Shown: positions 1 to 8,733 of the stretch, piece by piece
Numbering within the stretch: the stretch's first letter is position 1
Layout of the letters: every line of letters begins with the position of its first letter
NCBI GenBank assembly: GCA_023212695.1
Contig: JALCCG010000190.1
Location: 1-41,276 of the forward strand
Source: Sporisorium sorghi
Taxonomy: Eukaryota > Basidiomycota > Ustilaginomycetes > Ustilaginales > Ustilaginaceae
Length of the DNA: 41,276 nt
Direction: 5' to 3'
The notes under the pieces: model-generated
Told to the model about the DNA's origin: nothing
Databases searched by the model: none
What the model saw: the letters and a program-made list of their open reading frames with translations, nothing else
Translations under genes and position numbers: made by a program

Positions 1-6
1 TTCTTT

Positions 7-84
<78 letters not shown>

Positions 85-382
85 CTCGTTTTCTTCCAAA
101 TTTGAATTTTTTATTTTTTTTGTTTTTGCTTTGCCGCTCTGTGCTTCTGCTGCCGGCTTCTCTTTGTCATTTGTCACGTCGTTCCGCCTCGTGCTCCGTT
201 TGCGAAACTTGACGTTCGCCGTCTTCGCATAGCAAAGCAGAGACTGTGACTGCCCTTCCTCGTCCGTCTCCACGCTTTGTGCTGCGCTCGTCACTCGCAC
301 CTTTCTTCCCTTCTTGCTACATCCACCATCCTCTCACTCTTCCCCTTGCATCATCCACCCTCCCTTTCACACATAGACCAAA
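1..382 (+). promoter_or_regulatory. Upstream region of the SAM synthetase gene
   Basis: No gene is visible here. The stretch opens with a T-rich block holding an uninterrupted run of 65 T (20-84). The last 100 bases before the start codon are pyrimidine-rich (CT-rich leader), ending in a CAAA context directly before the ATG at 383, as is common for strongly expressed fungal genes. Promoter function is inferred from position only; no TATA box or factor site could be assigned with confidence. Confidence 0.5.
20..84 (+). repeat. Poly(T) tract, 65 nt
   Basis: An uninterrupted T65 run, flanked on both sides by further T-rich sequence. It lies about 300 bp upstream of the SAM synthetase start. Tracts of this length are slippage-prone, so the exact length in the genome and in the assembly is uncertain. 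It could act as a nucleosome-excluding poly(dA:dT) element, or be the reverse-strand trace of a poly(A) tail. Confidence 0.9.
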
Positions 383-1958
383 ATGGCTCCTGCTATCCGC
401 AACCTTCCCGAGGGTCACTTCCTCTTCACCTCGTAAGTGTTGGCCATGATGGCGACGAAAGACATTGATGTACATGCTCTATGCATCCATCGAACGCCCT
501 TGATCACTAGAAGCAGCCACTGACTGTATTTGCTCCTTTTTGCCGTCTTCATCGACCTTTTTTTTTTTTTTTTTTTTTTTTTTTTGGGCTCTACCCTACA
601 GCGAGTCCGTCGGTGAGGGTCACCCTGACAAGATCTGCGACCAGGTCTCCGATGCCATCCTCGTAAGTCTCTACTGCCTTTACAGCCGGCAAAGTTGCAC
701 TCATCCTCGTCTTCTAGCAAGAGTTGAATCACATCGAAGCAGCAGCCTTGTGGTCTCTCGAAGCGCAACTTCAAGCGCTGGTAGAACAAACTACGAAAAG
801 CTGCACTTTCCGACGCAAAGACGAGGAGAGAGTGACAAGATCGCGTCCACAGACAACTGACCGTGAACCCTTCTCTCCTATCCTGCTTCTTTCTCACAGG
901 ACGCCTGCCTCGAGCAGGACCCTTACTCCAAGGTCGCCTGTGAGACCGCCTCCAAGACCGGTATGATCATGGTTTTCGGCGAAATCTCGACCAAGGCGCA
1001 GATCGACTACCAGAAAGTCATCCGTGACACGATCAAGAAGATCGGCTACGACTCGTCCGAAAAGGGTTTCGACTACAAGACGTGTAACGTGCTCGTCGCC
1101 ATTGAGCAGCAGTCGCCCGATATCGCCCAGGGTCTCGACCACGGCTCGCTCGAGGACCACGGAGCCGGTGACCAGGGTATCATGTTTGGCTATGCCACCG
1201 ACGAGACGCCCGAGCTGATGCCCCTGACGCTGATGCTCTCGCACAAGCTCAACTTGGCCATGGCTGCCGCTCGCCGTGACGGCACGCTCGGATGGCTGCG
1301 ACCCGACTCCAAGACGCAGGTCACGGTCGAGTACAAGAAGGACGGCGGCGCTACCGTTCCCCTCCGTGTCGACACTGTCGTCATCTCGACGCAGCACGCC
1401 GAGGAGGTCTCGACCGAGGACCTGCGCTCCGAGATCATGGAGAAGATCGTCAAGAAGGTGATCCCCGCCAACCTGCTCGACAGCGAGACCATCTACCACA
1501 TCCAGCCCTCGGGCCGCTTCGTCATCGGTGGTCCCCAGGGTGACGCCGGTCTCACTGGCCGTAAGATCATCGTCGACACGTACGGTGGCTGGGGTGCGCA
1601 CGGTGGTGGTGCCTTCTCGGGCAAGGACTTCTCCAAGGTCGACCGATCGGCTGCCTACACCGCCCGCTGGGTTGCCAAGTCGCTCGTCGCCGCCGGTCTC
1701 GCTCGCCGTGTTCTGGTGCAGTTCTCGTACGCCATCGGTGTGGCCGACCCTCTGTCGGTGTTCGTCGACTCGTACGGCACGGGCAAGAAGTCGGACGAGG
1801 AGCTGGTCAAGATCATCCGCAGCAACTTCAACCTGCGACCCGGTGTGATTGTCAAGGACCTCGCGCTGCAAAAGCCCCAGTACCTGGCTACTGCTGCTGG
1901 TGGACACTTTGGACGATCCGAGTTCTCGTGGGAGCAGCCCAAGCAGCTCAAGTTCTAA
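383..1958 (+). CDS. SAM2: S-adenosylmethionine synthetase (methionine adenosyltransferase)
   Basis: Cytosolic enzyme making S-adenosylmethionine from methionine and ATP, the methyl donor for, among others, the TRM9-type methyltransferase encoded later in this window. Three exons were assembled by eye: 383-432, 602-662 and 900-1958, joined at GTAAGT donors and AG acceptors, giving 389 residues, the usual family length. Family signatures are present: GHPDK at residues 23-27 (ATP/methionine site), GAGDQG at 125-130, and the glycine-rich GGGAFSGKD at 272-280 (phosphate loop). Intron 1 (169 bp) has a CTGAC branch site near 520 and a T28 tract before the acceptor; intron 2 (237 bp) has CTGAC at about 857. 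The start ATG sits in an ACCAAA context. The gene is convergent with the hexose transporter. Identity is very secure; the symbol follows yeast usage and does not imply a second paralogue. Confidence 0.97.
558..585 (+). repeat. Poly(T) tract inside SAM synthetase intron 1
   Basis: A run of 28 T lies between the likely branch site (CTGAC about 520) and the 3' splice site at 601. It makes an exceptionally long polypyrimidine tract and stretches the branch-to-acceptor distance to roughly 77 nt, against about 38 nt in intron 2 of the same gene. Confidence 0.85.
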
Positions 1959-2070
1959 GCTGCTAGTAGCAGCATCTTGCCGTGCTCTTCTAGCTTGTTC
2001 CGGCTGAAGGATGTTCTTCGCTTCCTTCTGCTGGTCGATTCAACATCGTTTCTTGGTTCCCCGCATCTTT

Positions 2071-2087
2071 TATATATATATATATAT
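2071..2087. repeat. (TA)n microsatellite
   Basis: Uninterrupted TA dinucleotide repeat in the 3' flank of the SAM synthetase gene, about 110 bp past its stop codon. It may lie within the 3' UTR and contribute AU-rich polyadenylation efficiency sequence (inference). Confidence 0.85.
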
Positions 2088-2224
2088 CTTGATTCTTCTT
2101 CTCTTTCTTGTGTTACCATCCTCTTTTCTCTTCAGAACGGTTTCTCTTTGATGTAGTTGTTATTTCTCTTCTCTCTTGCATAGATTCCCCTCTCTCTCGA
2201 ACCCTCCTTCCCCTCATCTGTACT

Positions 2225-2242
2225 ACACACACACACACACAC
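2225..2242. repeat. (AC)9 microsatellite
   Basis: Nine AC units in the convergent intergenic region; a simple sequence repeat with no coding role. Confidence 0.9.
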
Positions 2243-2650
2243 CCCTGCACTTTTATTGTCGCCAGCGCTTCGTTCTCTCTCCCTCTCCGCATACATGTCG
2301 CCGCACTTTCACGCATCTCGGGGGCGGTGGATTTCGATCTCGCCAAACCAGCTACAAAACGCTACGCTAACGTCACTAGCAGTCAATACCAATACCACGT
2401 CAACCGTGCTGGAAGCTTGAAAGATTGTGGTGAGACGAGAAAGAAGCGGTCGCAGCGTCGAAAAATGACTCTATTGCCGAAGAGAGCCTATCGAAGGGAA
2501 AAGAAGTGGGGGGGACACAGTCTTGTGTGCACATGAAGGGAGAATACAGTTCATGAATCCGTAACGTCATGGAATAAGAGCGCAAAGGCTGCTTGGCGGT
2601 GATCAGCCGAGCAGCGATGAATCGGCTCCACTGCGCGCCCGAGGCTGGGC

Positions 2651-4255
2651 TTAGAGCTTCTTCTCGTCGTGAGTAGCGAGCTCGTCGTCCTTAACCGGAG
2701 CAACGGCGCCCTCGAGGTCCTCGCGGCGGGCGCGGATCTCGGCGTTGGCCTTGGTCGAGGCAATCGACGTGGTCTGCGAGTACATCTCGTCGACCTCCTC
2801 GAGCGACAGCAGACGCGTCTCGTAGATGAAGAAGTAGGCGAACACGGCACAGCCAGCGCAAGTACCGGTCCAGATGAAAAACACCTTAGGACCAAGACCA
2901 GCCTTGCCAGGACCAACATCGACAAGGTAAGGCGTAGCGTAGCCGATACCGAAGTTCCAGAGCCAGTTCGAGGCAGTGCAGAGCGAGAGCGCCTTGGCAC
3001 GGATGGCAAGCGGGAAGATTTCACCGCACACCACCCAAGCGGCAGGGCCCCAAGTCGAGGCGAACCCGGCAATGTAGATGCAGACGAACGCAACGGCAGT
3101 CTTGCCACCAGCCTGGTTGGTCACAGGCACAGCGGTACCGACAACAGCAACAATCAGCTCGCAGAGGCACATCCACACAGCACCCCAGATGAGCAGCTTG
3201 CGGCGACCGAGGCGCTCCATCATGTACATGCCTGGCACGGTGGACACGACGTTGACAACGTTGGAGATGACCGAGAAGATGAACGGGTTGGTGCCGGGCA
3301 GCGCCGACTTGAAGAACTTGGTGCCGAAGTAGAAGATGAAGTTGATACCCGTGAGCTGCTGGAAGGCCTGGATGAAGATACCGGTGAAGGAGCGGAGGAA
3401 GTACTTGCGGTCGTTGAACTTGAAGCAGTCGAGGTACGAGCCGGTCGAGTGGGTGAGCTCAATGTCGAGGTTGGTCTGGATGACCGAGAGCTCGGAGCGG
3501 ACGATGGGGTCGTCGACGTCGGTCGAGTTGAGGCGGGCGAGCGACTTGGAGGCGCGCTCGTGGTTGCCCTTCTTGACGAGCCAACGGGGCGACTCGGGGA
3601 GGATGAGGAAGAAACCGCACAGGATGATGGCGAAAGCAAGCTGGATACCGACGGGGATACGCCAGGAGCCAGAGTCGTTGCGGTTCTGAGTGCCGTAGGT
3701 GGCGAGCGAGGCGCACAGCAGACCAATGGTGATGGCCCACTGGTAACCGGAAACAACGGCACCACGGATCCAGCGAGGAGCCGTCTCGGACTGGTACATG
3801 GGCACAATCGTCGAGAGAATACCAACACCAAGACCAGCGACAACACGACCACCAATGAACACACCAAGGTCAGTGGTAGCCATCTGCATGACGACACCGA
3901 TGGTGAAAACGGCAAGAGCAACCTGCATACCCCAGCGACGACCGAGGATGTCCGAGATGGGAGCACCGGCAAGCGCACCGACAAAGGTACCAGCCGAGAG
4001 AATCGAGACGACGAGCGAAGTGTCGTTGGTGGTCAAGTCGACAATGCCGTTGGGCTGAGGAGCACCAAAGGTCTCCTTGAAGTTGCTCATGACGAGCAGA
4101 CCCGAGATGGTACCCGTGTCGTAACCGAACAGGACACCACCAAAGGCCGAGGCGGCGGCGACGAGGATGGCGGGGAGCGACTGCCTCACGTTGACAGGGC
4201 GGGCCACAGGGCGGGTCGAGGTGTAGCCGACATCGGCAACAGCACCTCCAGCCAT
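2651..4255 (-). CDS. Hexose/monosaccharide transporter, MFS sugar porter family
   Basis: Plasma-membrane sugar importer of 534 residues, the normal sugar-porter size with about 12 hydrophobic segments. Signatures in order: GYDTG in TM1 (44-48), the GRR loop motif in DILGRRWG, PESPRWL after TM6, QQLTGINF in TM7, a second GRR in ERLGRRKLL, GPAAWVVCGEIFPLAIRAK in TM10, and the YETR/E motif close to the end with a short charged cytoplasmic tail. The start at 4255 (MAGGAVADVG) was chosen because the open frame upstream is translated leader without an in-frame ATG. It resembles smut Hxt1-type monosaccharide transporters, but sequence alone does not separate a transporter from a transporter-sensor; the tail is short, unlike the long tails of yeast Snf3/Rgt2. 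The family is certain; substrate range is inferred. Confidence 0.94.
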   Translation of the reverse strand: MAGGAVADVGYTSTRPVARPVNVRQSLPAILVAAASAFGGVLFGYDTGTISGLLVMSNFKETFGAPQPNGIVDLTTNDTSLVVSILSAGTFVGALAGAPISDILGRRWGMQVALAVFTIGVVMQMATTDLGVFIGGRVVAGLGVGILSTIVPMYQSETAPRWIRGAVVSGYQWAITIGLLCASLATYGTQNRNDSGSWRIPVGIQLAFAIILCGFFLILPESPRWLVKKGNHERASKSLARLNSTDVDDPIVRSELSVIQTNLDIELTHSTGSYLDCFKFNDRKYFLRSFTGIFIQAFQQLTGINFIFYFGTKFFKSALPGTNPFIFSVISNVVNVVSTVPGMYMMERLGRRKLLIWGAVWMCLCELIVAVVGTAVPVTNQAGGKTAVAFVCIYIAGFASTWGPAAWVVCGEIFPLAIRAKALSLCTASNWLWNFGIGYATPYLVDVGPGKAGLGPKVFFIWTGTCAGCAVFAYFFIYETRLLSLEEVDEMYSQTTSIASTKANAEIRARREDLEGAVAPVKDDELATHDEKKL

Positions 4256-4754
4256 CTTGAAGATATGAAGAGTGTGGTTGAGGTGAAGAGGAAAGAGGGA
4301 GGAAAGGGGCAAACGAAATGCTTGAAGGATGGATGGGGAAAAAGAAGGAGAAGCAAGCTCGAGGATGAGGGGGTTTAAGTAGACGACGAGCGAGGGCGGC
4401 AAGCCTAGCAAAAGGAGGCGAGCCAGAAGGCGAGAGAGAAAGGAGCGAGAGGAGAGCGAGAGGAGAGCGAGGTAATGGTGGGGTGGTTGTGTGGCAGCAG
4501 CAACAGCAGCAGCGCAGGGCACAAACCCACTGTGAAAAGAAAAAGAATAAAAAAAGAATAAAAAAATTAGTTTTTTTTGACAAACATCCAATCAACACGC
4601 GACAAAGACTGGGGACCCCAAACTCACTGAGAGAGAAAGAGAGGGGAAGGCCGGATCTGGAGAGGCAACGGAGCAGTCTTGACCGCTGCTGGTTGTCAGC
4701 TCGGCAAACGAGCGAAGAGCGAAAAGCGAGCCATGAGGCACAACGAACAATGCA

Positions 4755-4776
4755 GGGCACACACACGCGCGCGCGC
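4755..4776. repeat. Alternating purine-pyrimidine tract
   Basis: A CA repeat passes directly into a CG repeat, giving about 22 bp of strict purine-pyrimidine alternation, the sequence type most able to adopt left-handed Z-DNA. It lies about 500 bp upstream of the hexose transporter start. A functional role is unproven. Confidence 0.7.
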
Positions 4777-4829
4777 AGCTGCCTTAGCCGAACAGAAACG
4801 ATCAACCACTAGCGAAGCGGGGAGCCGAG

Positions 4830-4833
<4 letters not shown>

Positions 4834-4870
<37 letters not shown>
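4834..4870 (-). repeat. Poly(A) tract, 37 nt (poly(T) on the transporter's coding strand)
   Basis: An uninterrupted A37 run about 580 bp upstream of the hexose transporter start. Read on the transporter's strand it is poly(T), the same orientation as the T65 tract upstream of the SAM synthetase gene. Confidence 0.9.
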
Positions 4871-4872
<2 letters not shown>

Positions 4873-6056
4873 AAAAGCGAGAAAATTCTCCTTTTGCAAA
4901 AATTCGGTCCTGTGACACAGAGCCCAAGAGAGTGTGCACCGAAATGAAAGCGAGGCGCAGCCTGTGGTTGTTGGCAAAATGGGCACTTGACCACTGTTCA
5001 AAAAAGAAAAAGAAAAAAAGAAAAGGCGGGGACCCAGATTATTATTTATTTATTTTTTGTTGGCTCAGGCCTAGAATTTTTTCAGTCTCAGCCGTTGAAC
5101 TGTCTCGCTCTGTTGTGATTCGTCCGTCTCTTCCATTGGGACCAGCTCATGCTGAAAATTCGAGGTTGCGCCAGGCTGTGCTCGAATGTCGGCCTCGATC
5201 CCATGGTCGTTGACCTCCTAGCCCCCGCCTCGACAGTGTGGGGCTGGTCGACCAAATCCCACCTCGACACCGCCCGCCTTTCATCTCTGGCAGCGCGGAG
5301 CCCCTTTTGCGGTGGGTGCGGGTCTCGTCAGACGACATGACATGGACGAGTGCCGTTCTTTCTTTTCGCGTGTCCATTGCCGTCTGCCCTCGCTCTCTCT
5401 GTCACAACTGGTCCAGCCTTCTTGAGCGTAGTATTGGCATCTGGGACAGACGTTCCTGACTAACGCTACTGTCGGCGGTGAGTGGATGTGTGAATCAAAG
5501 CATGAAGTTGGTTGCTCCAGTCTCCCCGCTCGCCACCTTTTTGTCTGCGTTGCAGCTCAGACCCTCTCCGACCTCCGAGGCTGCGTCGCAGCGCTTCAAT
5601 GCGAAAAGCGAGCCTCGATTTTGATGCGAGGTCTGTGTGTGGTCGCTATTCCTTTGGCATTGCTTACACAGTCTCTCGATGAGAAGGGCGTGGCTGACAC
5701 CGATCCGGCCAGGCCATCGTGAGTCCAGATTCGCAACACCGTCGCTCTCTCCAACACAGGAATCACGCGTTTCCAGAGACCAGCCGAACAAGCCCGCGCG
5801 CGGGGTGCAGCGAGGGATTACGGAAGCGAGCAGCAGCAACGAACCTGCTCAACTTCGCTTGGAACAACGTCGGTGCATTGCTCGCTTGCCACACGTCGGC
5901 GTTCGAAATTCCTCCGCCGCGACTGAAGAGAATCGCTGCTTTCTGTCCAAAGTCAAGTTGCATTCAAGCGCCCCCAGGCCAAGGGGAGAAAAATAAAAAT
6001 AAAAAATTGGGCAAGAACCATGTGGTCTCTTCCACCGCGCTCGAGCGGGCGGGAAA

Positions 6057-6061
<5 letters not shown>

Positions 6062-6104
<43 letters not shown>
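6062..6104 (+). repeat. Poly(T) tract, 43 nt
   Basis: Uninterrupted T43 in the gene-poor region, bordered on the right by GC-rich sequence. On the minus strand it would read as a long poly(A), compatible with a retroposed RNA tail, but no target-site duplication could be identified by eye. Confidence 0.9.
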
Positions 6105-7046
6105 CCGGCGCCGAAAACGAATCCACTTTACTACGACTCTGCGCCGAACCTCACTTGGCCAAGTTCGACAGAGTGAGCCCGTGGCATCCATCTTCTTCAT
6201 TGTCGCTGGACTGCAAGAATCTTGGCTTTCTCTAGGCGCATTCGACGGCTCATCACGATGACGGCAAGGATCCTTCTGGACGTTGCTGTTTGGAGGGAGT
6301 CGTTGGTTGACCGGTGCACAGCGGCGATGTCCATGCGGAGCATTTTCCATCGTAGCCATCGGAGAGTTTGCCAGTTTGCACTCGTGTGTTTTCTCTTGGC
6401 TTTGTCGATGCGTGCAGATCCATCAACACTACGGCGATCGCAACCAGTTCAACACCACGTCCCGAGTCGGAGGAGGTCGAGAATCTCAGGAACGACCACG
6501 CTACAGATCGCGTGGCCGGACCCTCGATGAGACACGGTCCACCATCTTTACCTGATTGGTTTACGACGGTGCTAAGAGCCGTCAAAAGCGCTGTTTGTTC
6601 GAAGAGCGGGTTAGAAAGGGGAGCTGCTGCAGGTACACCTGCCAGCTTCGCCGTTGAGCAAGTCGCCGGTGGAGCACACCGCCGACGTCGTTTGAAGAAA
6701 TTTTCAAAATCGACCCGCGGGGCCGTTTTCCCGCTCTCTGGCACAAACACGCTCCAGCCTCTGCTGCGGCGCGCCTGATGTTGGGCCCCGCCTTTTACAA
6801 AGCACAACCGTTGCGGGGTCGACAGGATCACCGACACCTCATCCGGAACGGGAGTGGGCGGACGGATCAACGGGGAAGGGGAATGTCTTGCAGTGAAGAG
6901 CGTGATGGTTCGATACAAAGGCCAAGCAGAAACTTACCGGTGTGAGTTGAGGATCGGCATGCACGCAGACCATGCCGACGACGAAAATTGAGCCAAGTTT
7001 CAACGAAAATTCTCCGTTGCCCTTTTTTTCGATTTTCGATTTTTGA

Positions 7047-7068
7047 TTTTTTTTTTTTTTTTTTTTTT
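7047..7068 (+). repeat. Poly(T) tract, 22 nt
   Basis: T22 preceded by shorter T runs separated by GA; part of the homopolymer series in the gene-poor region. Confidence 0.85.
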
Positions 7069-7586
7069 CAAATTCTTTCGAGCTGTCATTGACTACAGAG
7101 ACCTCGACAGCTGTCACACCTTTTGCGATCACTTCTGCAACTTGGAGCGCTGGACATGAGCAACAATGTGATCATTGACAAGCACATCCACGAAAAGAGA
7201 GAATGGTACAAGGAGGAGCTTACGTGGGTCGGTGGTGGCAGTGATCCCAATTTTCAAATTCTTCTGCGTCGAACGACTCTTTTCGAAGAAATTAGGTCTC
7301 ACATTGTCGCCAAAATTCGCCCGACGTGCAGCGAAGAGATGACTACGAAACAGATCTTGGCGCGTACGATGAGACTTTGTTGCGATCGACGCTGAGATGT
7401 AGCATTGAGAGAGGGAGAGCTGTGCCTGGGCTTCCTTTTGGCAGGGTCTGGCCTTGGACTGCGCAGCGAGCCACCTCTCGTGAGCTCGACCGACGGTGTG
7501 GGCCCAGCCTTGCAGCCTTGCGGCGGAACAATACTTGCTCCATATGCACGGCCATTCAGTTTTCGGCTGAACTCTCCCACTTTTTC

Positions 7587-7599
7587 GGGGGGGGGGGGG
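7587..7599 (+). repeat. Poly(G) tract, 13 nt
   Basis: Uninterrupted G13; rare in length for G and a likely point of sequencing or assembly length error. Confidence 0.8.
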
Positions 7600-8082
7600 C
7601 AACATGAAATAATTGGCTGAATCTGGGTGGGTGGCAGGTGGGGAATTTATTTATTTATTTTTTCGTCACTTTCGCCGTTTTGCTTGCTCGCCTTGGGGTG
7701 TGACGCGGTCGCTGGCGCAGGCGTCGCGCGCCAATTGGGCCACGGCATGAGCCAGCTGGGACTTTGCTCGCGTCCTTTCGGCCGCAACGCCTTTCCTCTA
7801 CTCTTCGAATCTGGAAACCACGCTCACCGTTCGCCCTGGTTGTACCTTCTAGCGAGCGATGCGTCGTCAACCGCCTTTGGTGCTCGACGGCACGCGTTCT
7901 GGGGAAGACCAAGTCACTGCACGCCGGAGAATTCTCTCTATCTCAACCTCCGTCTTTACCTCTGTCTCTCTGTGCGAGTGCGTCCGTCCGTGTCCGTGCA
8001 TTCGTTCCTGACGTGTCTCAACAGCGGCGGCGGGGGGAAGCGAGTTATGCCCACGGTTCGCCCGAGTATGAGCCGGAGTGGC

Positions 8083-8083
<1 letters not shown>

Positions 8084-8114
<31 letters not shown>

Positions 8115-8163
8115 GCGCTGGAAGCGAGCTCTCTCCCCGCAAAAAAAAAAAAAAAAAAAAAAA
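8084..8163. repeat. T30 / A23 inverted homopolymer pair
   Basis: A T30 run (8084-8113) is followed 27 bases later by an A23 run (8141-8163) and a further A-rich stretch. Transcribed in either direction it could fold into a long A-U hairpin with a GC-rich loop. It lies about 570 bp past the kinase stop codon. No other role can be assigned. Confidence 0.75.
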
Positions 8164-8733
8164 GAAAAAAAAAGGGGGGTTTTTTCCCCGCTTTAGCATG
8201 AATGGGAGCACAAGGTCGCAAGGCGGGGGTTGGAGATCCGATTGCGAGCAGGCGGGTAAGCATTTTGGCTCTGTGGGGATAGGCGAGGACTACAGTAGGG
8301 GTTGGGGTACGGGCTTAGTGTACGAGCTTGGGTACGAGCTTGGGTACTTGGGGTAGAACCTCGTAAAGGTGTGCGAGACCCCAGCTGTCGACAGTGCGGG
8401 GACCAGATACGGCCGCAGCACATGGTCAGGAGAGCTGGAACACCTGCCCCACAGATCTCGCAATCGCACCGTCCAGCATGGAGTGCTACCTCTTGCTGTG
8501 GACGCACACGTCACCACTCAGTCACACGAGAAGGAACGCTCTCTCGCACGTCAATGAACACACACACTCCCTCTCTCTCCGCGTCGAAGACCCGCGATGC
8601 AGCATGCGAAAAGTGTATTCCCATGAATGAGCTCCTCGACTCGTCTCACTGTAGACGCGCACTCGCGCTGCTCTCTCTCGCACGCCACTCTCCCTTCCAG
8701 ATCTCGGAGCCATGAGCACTCTCTTGATTCCAC

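Larger units (their letters stand above)
1959..2650. other. Convergent 3' intergenic region (SAM synthetase / hexose transporter)
   Basis: Shared 3' flank of two convergent genes; no gene is supported. It holds two microsatellites, (TA)n at 2071-2087 and (AC)9 at 2225-2242, in otherwise T/C-rich sequence expected to hold both 3' UTRs. Open frames here are low-complexity and lack homology I recognise. Confidence 0.6.
4256..8733. other. Long gene-poor intergenic region
   Basis: About 4.5 kb between the start of the hexose transporter and the stop of the PDK1-type kinase in which I can support no gene. Frames are short, overlapping and low-complexity, and none has GC-rich third positions like the neighbours or recognisable domains. 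It holds A37 (4834-4870), T43 (6062-6104), T22 (7047-7068), G13 (7587-7599), a T30/A23 pair (8084-8163) and short tandem repeats near 8307-8350. The left part (4256-about 5000) should include the hexose transporter promoter and leader. The rest could be a long regulatory region, a non-coding RNA locus or decayed sequence. Confidence 0.6.

Noticed and set aside
894..1907. Long minus-strand open frame (337 codons) opposite the SAM synthetase
   Set aside because: Mirror of a GC3-rich real gene on the other strand; charged low-complexity protein with no domain.
2669..4378. 569-codon plus-strand open frame opposite the hexose transporter
   Set aside because: Antisense shadow of a clearly identified membrane transporter; composition is an artefact of codon bias.
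5765..5770. ACGCGT MCB-like site in the gene desert (also at 13976)
   Set aside because: About ten six-base palindrome matches are expected by chance in 41 kb; no nearby cell-cycle gene at these positions.
6253..6918. 221-codon minus-strand frame in the gene-poor region
   Set aside because: Begins at a TTG, has no domain and no GC-rich third positions; not distinguishable from chance.
6900..6930. tRNA B-box-like string GGTTCGATAC
   Set aside because: The T-stem does not pair and no A box or acceptor stem could be fitted.
7123..7395. Short plus-strand frame with MSNNVIIDKH...
   Set aside because: About 80 residues, no homology recognised, no supporting exons or context.
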